Part shown: positions 1 through 7,452 of the stretch, piece after piece
How positions within the stretch are numbered: the first letter of the stretch is position 1
Layout of the letters: each line of letters starts with the position of its first letter
From: Peptococcaceae bacterium UBA5767
GTDB taxonomy: Bacteria; Bacillota; TC1; UBA5767
DNA length: 10,757 nucleotides
NCBI GenBank assembly: GCA_002418765.1
Contig: DIET01000009.1
Span: forward strand, 1-10,757
Reading direction: 5' to 3'
The notes under the pieces: generated by a model
The model's database searches: none
Seen by the model: only the letters and a program-made list of their open reading frames with translations
What the model was told of the DNA's origin: nothing
Position numbers and translations under genes: made by a program

Positions 1-436
1 CACATTGTTGAAAATAAGTAAATTGTGTAATTTCCATACCATCGAGCCAAACTTCCCATCCCAATCCCCAGGCTCCCATGGTTGGAGACTCCCAATTGTC
101 CTCAACAAATCGTACATCATGCACATGTAAATCAATACCCAAAGCTTGCAAACTCCCCAAATATAGTTCTTGAATATCATCTGGCGAGGGTTTCATGATC
201 ACTTGATACTGATAGTAATGTTGCAACCGATTAGGATTTTCTCCATACCGACCATCGGTTGGCCTTCTTGAAGGTTCAACATAAGCTGTTTGCCAAGGCT
301 CCGGGCCCAATACTTTTAAAAAAGTAGCTGGATTCATGGTACCGGCACCTTTTTCCACATCATAAGGTTGCTGAATCACACATCCCTTATCACCCCAATA
401 TTTGTTCAATACTAATATCATGTCTTGAAAATTCAT
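1..436 (-). CDS. glyQ: Glycyl-tRNA synthetase alpha subunit, N-terminal 145 residues (runs off left edge)
   Basis: GlyQ is the catalytic alpha chain of the bacterial alpha2-beta2 glycyl-tRNA synthetase, which charges tRNA-Gly in the cytoplasm together with GlyS. The visible 145 codons match the family closely from memory. They include a GAGTMNPATFLKVLGPEPW segment near residues 28-46, then PSRRPTDGRYGENPNRLQHY, then KPSPDDIQELYLGSL, the VEDNWESPTMGAWGLGWEVW segment, and EITQFTYFQQ at the cut edge. The ATG at 436 is preceded by AGGAG with a 7-nt spacer. A GTG directly before it would leave only 4 nt, so the ATG is preferred. The gene lies 78 nt downstream of recO with no terminator between them, so it is probably read as part of the same operon. 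glyS would be expected just outside the window. The truncation is due to the window edge only. Confidence 0.97.
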   Translation of the reverse strand, partial: MNFQDMILVLNKYWGDKGCVIQQPYDVEKGAGTMNPATFLKVLGPEPWQTAYVEPSRRPTDGRYGENPNRLQHYYQYQVIMKPSPDDIQELYLGSLQALGIDLHVHDVRFVEDNWESPTMGAWGLGWEVWLDGMEITQFTYFQQC

Positions 437-514
437 CACCGTTCTCCTAGCTTTATGATTTCTACCGTGACAATCGTAAAATCGCTTATTAGTTTACACC
501 ATAATCATGTTGAT

Positions 515-1273
515 TTAAATACTCAAGTCCTTCATTTTCTTCAAAAAAGCAGTCGATTTATGCTCTCGCTCTAAGATCTGCATCATCATTTTTTCTACCA
601 GTTGTTCCATTCTTTTTATCAAGTTGTTATTTTCTGTAGGCAATGTAGCGGTTTTAAAATCCATGGTTTGCAAAAAGCGATAAAGTTGAACCATCTCCTG
701 ATTCATAAAAAATCCTTTACCCGAACTGCATTGGTTACATGCTACTGAGCCTTCAGATACCAGATACTGAAAACTTTCATGTTTCTCGATACTCCGTCCA
801 CATTCTAAACAGATATCCATCAATGGAGCATAGCCCAGTACATCAAAACTTTTGATTAAGAAAGCCAACATAGCAATCTTATTTTTAGGCCTTTTCTTAT
901 CGATATAATTCAGTGTCCACAAAAACTGATAGCATAGTTGTTCATACGGGTCATGAGGCTGAAGGACTTGGATTAGATATTCAGCCATATAACTACATTC
1001 AATGATTTTATCAAAATCAGTGCGGATATGGGAAAAACTCTCAATCAGAACACCTTGGGTCAATATATCAAGATTTTTTCCTTCTATAAATTCAAGCTCA
1101 CTGTATGTAAAAGGTTGAACAAGAGCCCTATTCTTACTTTTCATCTTCCTAACCCCACGGGCTAAGAAATCAATACGACCATAATCTTTGGTGAAAGCAA
1201 TCATAATTTTATCTGCCTCACCATAATTCCTTCCTTGTAGAATAATTGATTTGGTGATTAGTTTTCTAGCCAT
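515..1273 (-). CDS. recO: DNA repair protein RecO
   Basis: RecO is a recombination mediator. With RecR it loads RecA onto SSB-coated single-stranded DNA in the RecFOR gap-repair pathway, and it also anneals complementary strands. The 252-residue length is normal for the family. An N-terminal OB-fold region (about residues 1-80) opens with the typical ARKLITKSIILQGRNYGEAD stretch, followed by an alpha-helical domain. A zinc-finger-like set of cysteines, C155-x2-C158 and C179-x2-C182, sits where Gram-positive RecO proteins carry it. The ATG is 2 nt downstream of the era stop, so its weak AGGGA ribosome site lies inside the end of era and coupled translation is likely. The position between era and glyQ is the usual one in Firmicutes. 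B. subtilis has a small gene, yqzL, between era and recO; there is no room for it here. Confidence 0.97.
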   Translation of the reverse strand: MARKLITKSIILQGRNYGEADKIMIAFTKDYGRIDFLARGVRKMKSKNRALVQPFTYSELEFIEGKNLDILTQGVLIESFSHIRTDFDKIIECSYMAEYLIQVLQPHDPYEQLCYQFLWTLNYIDKKRPKNKIAMLAFLIKSFDVLGYAPLMDICLECGRSIEKHESFQYLVSEGSVACNQCSSGKGFFMNQEMVQLYRFLQTMDFKTATLPTENNNLIKRMEQLVEKMMMQILEREHKSTAFLKKMKDLSI

Positions 1274-1275
1274 GC

Positions 1276-2169
1276 TTAATCCCTGGTAAACCCAAAATTC
1301 TTAATTTCCATTTCATGACGTCGCCACTGTTCTTTCACTTTAACCCATAAATCAAGATACACTTTGGAACCCAAAAGAATCTCAATATCCGTCCTGGCCA
1401 ATTTGCCAATTTCTTTTAACATATCCCCATGTTTGCCTATAATAATACCTTTTTGAGAGTGTCGTTCTACATAGATTGTAGCTGCCACATAGAGTAGCGT
1501 TTCACTCCTTTCTTGAATGAGCTCCGTCTGCACAGCCACAGAATGAGGAACTTCTTCTTTGGTGAGTGACAACACTTTCTCACGTATCATTTCAGCAACA
1601 ATCAATCGTTCCGGTTGGTCTGTCACCATATCATTGGGATAATACTGAGGTCCTTCAGGCAAGCGTATTTCAATTTCATGCAACAAAGAAGGTACGTTTT
1701 CACCATTTTTTGCCGACAATGGAATAATGCTTACAAAGTCCATCTTATGCCGTAATTTTTCCATCAAAGGCAGCAATGCTTGTTTATCCAGCAAATCCGT
1801 CTTATTGATAACAAGCAATGTTGGTGTTTTGGCTTTTTTCAGTTGTTGCACAATAAATGCTTCTCCTGCTCCAAATGTCATCGTGCAATCAACAACATAA
1901 ACAATGAGATCAACCCCTTCTAATGTATTAAGGGCCGTCGCCACCATGTATTCAGCAAGCTTATTGGATGGTTTATGAATTCCAGGGGTATCTAAAAAAA
2001 TAGCTTGAAGGGTATCCGTGGTGTATACGCCCGTAATCCGATTTCTAGTAGTATGTGGTTTTTCGCTCATAATGGCTACTTTTTGTTTCAATATATGATT
2101 CATGAGTGTAGATTTTCCTACATTTGGTCGACCAATAATGGCTACAAAACCCGATTTATACTGTTCCAA
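1276..2169 (-). CDS. era: GTPase Era (TTG start)
   Basis: Era is an essential GTPase that binds near the 3' end of 16S rRNA and acts in assembly of the 30S subunit, peripherally associated with the membrane. The GTPase motifs are all present: G1 GRPNVGKST at residues 13-21, G3 DTPG at 60-63, G4 NKTD at 122-125 and G5 SAK at 152-154. The C-terminal KH RNA-binding domain has its GIIIGKHGDM loop at about 241-250. The 297-residue length is normal. The start codon is TTG at 2169. No ATG occurs in frame before the G1 motif (the first is at residue 34), and AAGGAG sits 7 nt upstream of the TTG. The gene starts 2 nt after the cdd stop. Era and YbeY both act on 16S rRNA 3'-end maturation and are three genes apart here. 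Confidence 0.98.
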   Translation of the reverse strand: MEQYKSGFVAIIGRPNVGKSTLMNHILKQKVAIMSEKPHTTRNRITGVYTTDTLQAIFLDTPGIHKPSNKLAEYMVATALNTLEGVDLIVYVVDCTMTFGAGEAFIVQQLKKAKTPTLLVINKTDLLDKQALLPLMEKLRHKMDFVSIIPLSAKNGENVPSLLHEIEIRLPEGPQYYPNDMVTDQPERLIVAEMIREKVLSLTKEEVPHSVAVQTELIQERSETLLYVAATIYVERHSQKGIIIGKHGDMLKEIGKLARTDIEILLGSKVYLDLWVKVKEQWRRHEMEIKNFGFTRD

Positions 2170-2171
2170 TT

Positions 2172-2576
2172 CTATTCTCCTTTTCTATTTTGCATAGTAA
2201 AAGCATTTGGCAACAAATCAGCAACCGTAGATGTATAAAACCCTGCCGGAGAATCCAATACAACGATCATATCAGAAGAAAACTCCATCATCACCTGCCG
2301 ACATGCTCCACAAGGGCTGTTGATGTGCACCGAATCAGAAACAATAGCCATCCCGATAAAATGCTGGTGTCCTTGACCTACTGCAGAAAAAATGGCATTG
2401 CGCTCAGCACATACTGTTAATCCATAACTGGCATTTTCAACATTGACACCTGTAAAGACAGTCCCATCTTCACATAAAAGCGCTGCCGCCACATGGATTC
2501 CTGAGTATTTTGCATAAGCATATTTCAAGACTTTCTGTGCCTGCATTAATAACATTTCTTGCCATTGCGTTTTCAT
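2172..2576 (-). CDS. cdd: Cytidine deaminase (homotetrameric type)
   Basis: Cytidine deaminase hydrolyses cytidine and deoxycytidine to uridine and deoxyuridine in pyrimidine salvage in the cytoplasm. Taking the ATG at 2576 gives 134 residues, the usual size of the small tetrameric form. The zinc site is complete: C56-A57-E58 in the VCAERNA segment, with E58 as proton shuttle, and C89 and C92 in the SPCGACRQV motif. The NVENASYG substrate-binding segment is at about residues 45-52. A longer reading frame opens with an ATG at 2594, but only the ATG at 2576 has a ribosome site (GGAG, 5-nt spacer). That ATG also forms a 4-base ATGA overlap with the dgkA stop, the standard arrangement for coupled translation. 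The TAG stop is 2 nt before the era TTG. Confidence 0.97.
   Translation of the reverse strand: MKTQWQEMLLMQAQKVLKYAYAKYSGIHVAAALLCEDGTVFTGVNVENASYGLTVCAERNAIFSAVGQGHQHFIGMAIVSDSVHINSPCGACRQVMMEFSSDMIVVLDSPAGFYTSTVADLLPNAFTMQNRKGE
2177..2182 (-). promoter_or_regulatory. Ribosome binding site fixing the TTG start of era
   Basis: AAGGAG on the minus strand lies 7 nt before the TTG at 2169. It falls inside the last codons of cdd. It is what supports a TTG start, because no ATG or GTG is suitably placed before the P-loop. Confidence 0.85.
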
Positions 2577-2953
2577 AAAATCTCCAATATCCATCCATTT
2601 CGTAGAACTATAGAAGCAAAAATAATTACACCAAGAACGATGGAAATAATCGCTGCAAAAAGCACACCAGCTGCTGCTACATCCTTGGCAACCCTAGCCA
2701 AAGGATGATATGCACCATAAACCTTCACATCTACTAGATTTTCAATGGCTGTATTGATCAATTCCGCTACAATAACCTGCCCGCTGGTTAGAATAATCAA
2801 AGCAAGTTCCAAGGTGTTCGCTCCCATGACCAGCCCCAAAATCAAGACCATGATAAACATAATTGTATGAATCCTGATATTTTTTTCTGTCTCGAATGCA
2901 AATCTCAATCCTTTGATACTGTCCTTAAGACTTTGCCGGAACAAGCGTTTCAT
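2573..2953 (-). CDS. dgkA: Diacylglycerol kinase family protein, probably undecaprenol kinase
   Basis: This is a small integral-membrane kinase of the prokaryotic DgkA family. In Gram-positive bacteria this family member phosphorylates undecaprenol to the C55 carrier lipid used for cell-wall synthesis; I infer the same substrate here from the lineage and the operon. The 126 residues contain the family signature AELINTAIENLVD at 63-75, in which E64, N67 and E71 line up with E69, N72 and E76 of the E. coli enzyme. A second conserved motif, AKDVAAAGVLFAA, is at 89-101. Three hydrophobic segments at about 30-45, 48-66 and 95-117 fit the trimeric three-helix fold. The ATG is 3 nt after the ybeY stop, with a GAGGTG ribosome site overlapping that stop. 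Its own stop overlaps the cdd start by 4 nt (ATGA). Confidence 0.95.
   Translation of the reverse strand: MKRLFRQSLKDSIKGLRFAFETEKNIRIHTIMFIMVLILGLVMGANTLELALIILTSGQVIVAELINTAIENLVDVKVYGAYHPLARVAKDVAAAGVLFAAIISIVLGVIIFASIVLRNGWILEIL
2582..2585 (-). promoter_or_regulatory. Ribosome binding site deciding the cdd start
   Basis: GGAG lies 5 nt upstream of the ATG at 2576, inside the last codons of dgkA. The competing ATG at 2594 has no purine-rich site before it. This supports the 134-residue form of Cdd rather than a 140-residue one. Confidence 0.75.
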
Positions 2954-2956
2954 ATT

Positions 2957-3421
2957 TCACCTCGTGATATTCAACCCTTCTAATAATTCTTCTTCTCGCA
3001 TTCGCATTTCAATTTTTTCAAGTTCAGTCTGATGATCATAACCCAGCAAATGCAACATTCCATGTACCGCAAGATAACTAAGCTCTCTGAGAAGACTGTG
3101 TCCATATTCTTGTGCTTGTGTTTGCGCACGATCAAATGCAACCACAATATCTCCCAAAATCAGCTGATCGATATCCTGCATATCGGGTTCTTCATCCAAC
3201 GTTTCCAACAAGGCAAAGGACAAAACATCCGTCACATCATTCAAATGTCTGTATCTCATATTAAGATCTTTGATCTCATCGTTATCGACAAACGTTAAAC
3301 CAACTTCAACATCCAAACTCATCTCTTCATATTCGAGTGCACGTATGAATAACTTCTCAATAACAAAGAATAGACCATCAGGAAGGGTTTCTGGCTGATT
3401 GTTGGTTAGAATTAGCTCCAT
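2957..3421 (-). CDS. ybeY: Endoribonuclease / rRNA maturation factor YbeY
   Basis: YbeY is a zinc-dependent single-strand endoribonuclease needed for maturation of the 16S rRNA 3' end and for ribosome quality control. The hallmark H-x3-H-x5-H zinc motif is intact within AVHGMLHLLGYDH (H120, H124, H130), and the conserved TDVLSF segment is at 64-69. Starting at the ATG at 3421 gives 154 residues, the normal length. The open frame continues upstream to 3529, but those extra residues lie inside pgpH and do not resemble YbeY. Ribosome sites AAGGA (5-nt spacer) and AGGAG (11-nt spacer) precede the chosen ATG. The first 44 nt of this gene overlap the end of pgpH in another frame, an unusually long overlap. 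The pgpH-ybeY-dgkA order is the common Firmicutes order. Confidence 0.96.
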   Translation of the reverse strand: MELILTNNQPETLPDGLFFVIEKLFIRALEYEEMSLDVEVGLTFVDNDEIKDLNMRYRHLNDVTDVLSFALLETLDEEPDMQDIDQLILGDIVVAFDRAQTQAQEYGHSLLRELSYLAVHGMLHLLGYDHQTELEKIEMRMREEELLEGLNITR

Positions 3422-5618
3422 TTTGATCCTTTCTCCTCTCAATTTCCTTTGCCAATTTCTCAGGATACTCAATTCTCTGATGATGCACTCCAGACAAAAT
3501 ACGAATAAAAGCTTTGGCAATTTCTTCAAGCTCTTTGAATGTCAACCTGGATTCCGACAACTGTCCATCTTCGAATTTCTCTTTGATAATTTTTCGTACA
3601 AAGCCCTCTATTCTGCCTAGATTGGCATTTTTCAAGGAACGCACACTGGCTTCGACAGTATCTGCCAGCATAACAATAGCCGCTTCTTTACTAACAGGTT
3701 TCTTACCATCATACCGGAATTCATTTTCCTTGATATCCGGCCCCTCTACTTCTGTAGCTTTGTTAAAGAAAAAACGTACGACAGAATCACCATGGTGCGT
3801 AGAAATAAATTGTTTCACTGATGGTGGCAACCTATGCTCATCAGCCAATTCTAAACCATCTTTTACATGAGATGTGATGATCAATGTAGACAATCTTGGA
3901 CTTAATTTTTCATGCGGATTCTCATCCAATCCAACCTGATTCTCAATAAAGAAATAGGGACGCTTTAATTTCCCAATATCATGATAATAAGCGCCCACAC
4001 GAGCCAACAATCGATCGGCACCTACAGCTTCAGCCGCAGCTTCGGAGAGATTACTCACCACGATACTATGATGGTACGTTCCGGGGGCCTCCATTAAGAG
4101 TCTTCTTAGCAAAGGCTGATTGGGATCTGACAATTCCAAAAGTTTCACAGGAGTAGTAATCTTAAACAACATTTCAAAATAGGGTAAAACCCCAATAGAA
4201 AGAACAGAAGAAACAAAACCACCAGCAAAACCCATCCCCAAAGCGAACAGGAGCACTGGCCCAGAATAGTTTAAGAGCCATCCCAGAGACAAAATGGTTA
4301 CCATATTGACTGCACCAATATAGACGGCAGATTTCATTAAATCTCTGCGATGACCAACCTTGGCAACAGAAAAAACGCCAATATAAGCAGACAGGATGCC
4401 CACCAAAGCATATTCAAAACGCAAGCCAGAAGTAATACCGAGTAAAACAGCAATGATAGTAGAAACCATCAACCCAGTTTCATTGTCCAGCAGTATGGTT
4501 GTCAATATACCAACGGCTGCTATGGGAGCCATATAAAAAAACAATCCACCCCTCGCAGCGCTCAATGCAATTTGGGCAAATATTTCACCCGTCATGATTC
4601 CAAAAACAATCAAAACAGCCAAGAGCAGCAAATAGCTCTCATGCTCAGGAACTTCAGGACGATAATGGAATAGAAACCAAATAATGATACCATAAAGTAT
4701 AAGCAATATGATGGCAATACCCCATACACCAAGATAAATTTCATCTCGAATGGAGGTATTGGTTGCCAAAATCTTCTCATATGTCAAGGCATCAACTATC
4801 TCTCCTTCACCCACAAGAACTTCATCCTTGCTAATGGTTACTTTCACAGGAGATACGGCGGCGATAACCTCTTCTTTTCTTACGGATGTGGCGGTATCAT
4901 CATAATAAAGAGTTTCTATCAAGGTGATTTCCCTTACAACAGTAGAAATCAATGATTTCGTCTGACTTGGCAACGTAGAAGACATCACTTCTTCCAGCAT
5001 ATTTTGCCTGGCAATCTCTATACCAGAAGCCTGCACCCCAGCTTCCATATATTTACGAACAAGACCAACAGAATACTCTTCAATCATCTCTATCTCTATA
5101 TCATCAGAAGTAATGATGAATTCCAATTCACCCTTGCCTAAATCGAAAAAAGCATACTGATTCATATCGATTTTCGCATAGGGATCTTCTAATCCTGGTT
5201 CTTGATCTTCACTCTCTTCTATACTATTCATTTGAGACTGATAATCTTCACGAATATCTACAATATTGGAAAAAATAGCCTTGATCTCATCCTCAATGGC
5301 AACCAATGCCTCCCTGTCAACAACCATAACTGGTGATATTGTACTAATGGCCTGTTCAACAGCTTCCATGGTTAATATCTGGGACTCATATGTTATTTCA
5401 CTCGATGACAAAATGGTAGAAGGGCTAGGTTCCCCTTCCACTATGCTTTGACTCCGACTAATATAACCACTACCCATGATCAACAAACTGATTACATAAA
5501 GAGCCACAAAAATGGCCGCCCGTCTAGAGTTGGTGGTTTTCAGAATCTGTCTGGTAATCTTGTTTTTTTTATCATTCTTTCGATAATTATCTTTGATGAT
5601 TCGCTCGAAAATACCCAT
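3378..5618 (-). CDS. pgpH: PgpH-type 7TM HD-domain phosphodiesterase (cyclic di-AMP hydrolase)
   Basis: The protein belongs to the 7TMR-HD family (B. subtilis YqfF, Listeria PgpH), membrane enzymes that hydrolyse c-di-AMP to pApA. The 746 residues read in order as follows: a basic cytoplasmic tip; a first membrane helix at about 34-51; an extracellular 7TMR-HDED domain at about 55-290; seven membrane helices between about 296 and 476; and a cytoplasmic HD domain at about 505-715. Metal and catalytic residues are visible: H517 in TYHHSIV, H546-D547 in YYHDIGK, H584 in TSHVKDG, H608-H609 in THHGD and D653 in LADTVEA. The ectodomain holds an acidic stretch at about 133-146. GGAGG precedes the ATG by 9 nt. 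The gene starts 20 nt after phoH and ends inside ybeY. The c-di-AMP role is known for the family and is inferred here. Confidence 0.95.
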   Translation of the reverse strand: MGIFERIIKDNYRKNDKKNKITRQILKTTNSRRAAIFVALYVISLLIMGSGYISRSQSIVEGEPSPSTILSSSEITYESQILTMEAVEQAISTISPVMVVDREALVAIEDEIKAIFSNIVDIREDYQSQMNSIEESEDQEPGLEDPYAKIDMNQYAFFDLGKGELEFIITSDDIEIEMIEEYSVGLVRKYMEAGVQASGIEIARQNMLEEVMSSTLPSQTKSLISTVVREITLIETLYYDDTATSVRKEEVIAAVSPVKVTISKDEVLVGEGEIVDALTYEKILATNTSIRDEIYLGVWGIAIILLILYGIIIWFLFHYRPEVPEHESYLLLLAVLIVFGIMTGEIFAQIALSAARGGLFFYMAPIAAVGILTTILLDNETGLMVSTIIAVLLGITSGLRFEYALVGILSAYIGVFSVAKVGHRRDLMKSAVYIGAVNMVTILSLGWLLNYSGPVLLFALGMGFAGGFVSSVLSIGVLPYFEMLFKITTPVKLLELSDPNQPLLRRLLMEAPGTYHHSIVVSNLSEAAAEAVGADRLLARVGAYYHDIGKLKRPYFFIENQVGLDENPHEKLSPRLSTLIITSHVKDGLELADEHRLPPSVKQFISTHHGDSVVRFFFNKATEVEGPDIKENEFRYDGKKPVSKEAAIVMLADTVEASVRSLKNANLGRIEGFVRKIIKEKFEDGQLSESRLTFKELEEIAKAFIRILSGVHHQRIEYPEKLAKEIERRKDQNGANSNQQSARNPS

Positions 5619-5638
5619 TCCTGATTTCCTCCAACAGA

Positions 5639-6604
5639 TTATAACTCTTTTTTGCTTTCCATCTCGTAAGCCCGAATAATCCTTTTAACCAAAGGGTGAC
5701 GAACTACATCCGTTTCATCCAAAAGTGAAAAATCAATATTGGGTATGCCCTGCAGAATTCTTTGACACTGGATTAGCCCTGATTTTTTCCCTAGAGGCAA
5801 ATCAATTTGAGTCAAATCACCTGTCACCACCGCTTTAGAATTCAGACCTATTCTGGTGAGAAACATTTTCATTTGTTCCTGCGTAGTATTCTGTGCCTCG
5901 TCAAGAATAATAAAGGCATTATCCAGCGTTCTCCCACGCATATAGGCCAACGGAGCAATCTCAATTACATTGCGTTCAATGAGCTTAGATGAAATATCAA
6001 TACCCAAAATATAATGTAAAGCGTCGTAAAGCGGTCTTAGGTAAGGATCAATCTTCTCTTTTAGATCACCTGGCAGAAAGCCCAAGCTTTCTCCTGCTTC
6101 CACTGCGGGTCGAACAAGTACAATTCTTTCTTTGTTTTTACTCTTCAAATCTTTGATGGCCATGACCACAGCCAAAAACGTTTTCCCTGTCCCTGCTGGA
6201 CCAATCCCAAAAACAATATCATTGTTTCTGATTGCTTCTATATACTTACTTTGCCCAAGAGTCCGCGCTCTGATCTTTTTCTTTGTGGATGTTGTATAGA
6301 TAATATCATGCAAACAATCCAGTTCTTCAGGAGTAGCTAGCTGTTCCCCTCCAAGCAGATACTGCACATCATTCAACCACAAATCCCCTTTACTTCGGTA
6401 AAGATTAAGCAATCTATAAAAAACATCTCGAGCGTCCTGGGTGGATTGCTCACTCCCAGAAATAATGACTTTGTTTCCTCTGGCCAATATGGAAACATGA
6501 TAGTAATCCTCGATAGATTTGATAAATTCATCACCTTGCCCTGCTAGCGCGCATGCTTCATCATTGGTCAGGTTCTCGATCTCAATGAGGTGATCTTGGT
6601 TCAT
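5639..6604 (-). CDS. phoH: PhoH family P-loop ATPase
   Basis: PhoH-like proteins (YbeZ in E. coli) are cytoplasmic P-loop ATPases. They are often encoded beside ybeY and are thought to act with it in RNA or ribosome metabolism; their exact reaction is not settled. The 321-residue protein has a small N-terminal domain at about 1-110, with a KH-like region around 20-70, followed by the ATPase domain. Walker A GPAGTGKT is at 135-142, the VLVRPAVEAGESLGFLPGD segment at 162-180 and Walker B FIILDEAQN at 231-239. The conserved TGDLTQIDLP stretch is at 261-270. GGAGG lies 4 nt before the ATG. It is the first gene after a terminator and a 203-nt gap, so it probably heads its own transcript covering pgpH through glyQ. 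In Bacillus the sporulation-associated pair yqfC-yqfD sits directly upstream of phoH; it is absent here. Confidence 0.96.
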   Translation of the reverse strand: MNQDHLIEIENLTNDEACALAGQGDEFIKSIEDYYHVSILARGNKVIISGSEQSTQDARDVFYRLLNLYRSKGDLWLNDVQYLLGGEQLATPEELDCLHDIIYTTSTKKKIRARTLGQSKYIEAIRNNDIVFGIGPAGTGKTFLAVVMAIKDLKSKNKERIVLVRPAVEAGESLGFLPGDLKEKIDPYLRPLYDALHYILGIDISSKLIERNVIEIAPLAYMRGRTLDNAFIILDEAQNTTQEQMKMFLTRIGLNSKAVVTGDLTQIDLPLGKKSGLIQCQRILQGIPNIDFSLLDETDVVRHPLVKRIIRAYEMESKKEL

Positions 6605-6645
6605 AATTCCTCCGCCATGGTTGTCTTATTTTCTTAAGCACGTTC

Positions 6646-6678
6646 ATTTTACCATAGAATACACTGAACACGTAACAA
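6646..6678 (-). promoter_or_regulatory. Candidate promoter for the phoH-pgpH-ybeY-dgkA-cdd-era-recO-glyQ operon
   Basis: Minus-strand TAAAAT (6646-6651) is an acceptable -10 box, with a weak -35, TTACGT (6670-6675), 18 nt upstream. An overlapping alternative pairs TTGTTA (6673-6678) with TATGGT (6651-6656) at a 16-nt spacer. Either gives a leader of about 35-45 nt before phoH. A promoter is expected here because a terminator closes the upstream unit at 6773-6803 and phoH starts at 6604. The boxes themselves are not strong. I see no known riboswitch or other element in the rest of the gap (6605-6772). Confidence 0.35.
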
Positions 6679-6772
6679 CATGTAAAAAATCATGATGAGT
6701 GCAATACTTCAGGACACAGCTTCCATACGAAGATGAATCAATACAGGCCGCAAACAATGTTTTTTCTATATC

Positions 6773-6803
6773 AAAATAGGCAGTCCAACTAGCGACTGCC
6801 TAT
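6773..6803 (-). terminator. Rho-independent terminator after the thiamin pyrophosphokinase gene
   Basis: Read on the minus strand, a perfect 10-bp stem (ATAGGCAGTC with GACTGCCTAT) closes an 8-nt loop and is followed by a short run of Ts. The hairpin begins 4 nt after the TAA stop of the thiamin pyrophosphokinase gene. The T-run is only four bases, so some read-through into phoH is possible. Plus-strand function is unlikely because no T-run follows in that direction. Confidence 0.8.
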
Positions 6804-6807
6804 CCGC

Positions 6808-7452
6808 TTATTCATTAACCACAATCATCAATAAACCTTGTTCCAGCGAAATTTCTACATGATCTGTTTTTGCAAAATTACTCATGCCCAAACCTGTTCC
6901 AAAGAATAATGTTCTTCCCGGAAGCGAATAATGCAATCCAACATAGTCGATCCCTGTACTTTCTTCTAATGGAATCACTGAAATGACCTTCCCTTTTTTA
7001 TCATCAAGGCATATCTTTGGAAATCTTTCAGATAAAAAATATGTCCTATGATGATTGCCTATGATTTGTATATCAATCTGTCTGGCATAGCGTGACGCCA
7101 CAAAATAGTTGGTAAACTGATGATCAATTCTGCCACCGTCGAGACCTGCCAAGACACAAGAATGATAACCTCGTTCTATGGCAATTTGTATTGCCAATTC
7201 AGTATCTGTCCAATCTTTTTCGATGGGATACGCAACAAATTCAACTTGAAGCTTTTCAAAATGATTCTTTACATTGTCTTTAATCGAGTCAAAATCTCCA
7301 CAAATGATACCGGGCACTATATGCCAATCATAGGCATGGTGAGCTCCAGAGTCTGCACAGATAATATCTTGTCCTTCAAAATCAAAAATGACTTTCTGCT
7401 TCGAATCAGGCTTCTCACCTCCCACCAAGATAAGACAACTATCTTGCCCCAT
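6808..7452 (-). CDS. Thiamin pyrophosphokinase (thiamin diphosphokinase)
   Basis: The enzyme transfers pyrophosphate from ATP to thiamin to give thiamin diphosphate, the active cofactor, in the cytoplasm. The 214 residues show the family landmarks in order: ICADSGAHHA at about 31-40, the GDFDS metal-binding motif at 52-56, KDWTDTELAI at 79-88 and GLDGGRIDH at 103-111. The C-terminal thiamin-binding domain contains FGTGLGMSNF and EQGLLMIV near the end. The ATG at 7452 overlaps the end of the upstream gene by 14 nt and has a GAGAGG site 5 nt before it, so translation is probably coupled. In many Firmicutes this gene (thiN) sits beside rsgA and rpe; a place after floA is unusual. I see no thiamin (TPP) riboswitch, which the position inside an operon would make unlikely anyway. 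Assignment is by motif only. Confidence 0.93.
   Translation of the reverse strand: MGQDSCLILVGGEKPDSKQKVIFDFEGQDIICADSGAHHAYDWHIVPGIICGDFDSIKDNVKNHFEKLQVEFVAYPIEKDWTDTELAIQIAIERGYHSCVLAGLDGGRIDHQFTNYFVASRYARQIDIQIIGNHHRTYFLSERFPKICLDDKKGKVISVIPLEESTGIDYVGLHYSLPGRTLFFGTGLGMSNFAKTDHVEISLEQGLLMIVVNE

Noticed and set aside
2577..2594. Start of cdd at the ATG at 2594
   Set aside because: No ribosome site precedes it, whereas the ATG at 2576 has one and forms an ATGA overlap with dgkA.
3422..3529. N-terminal extension of YbeY by 36 residues
   Set aside because: It lies inside the pgpH coding sequence and does not resemble YbeY. The ATG at 3421 has a ribosome site and gives the normal length.
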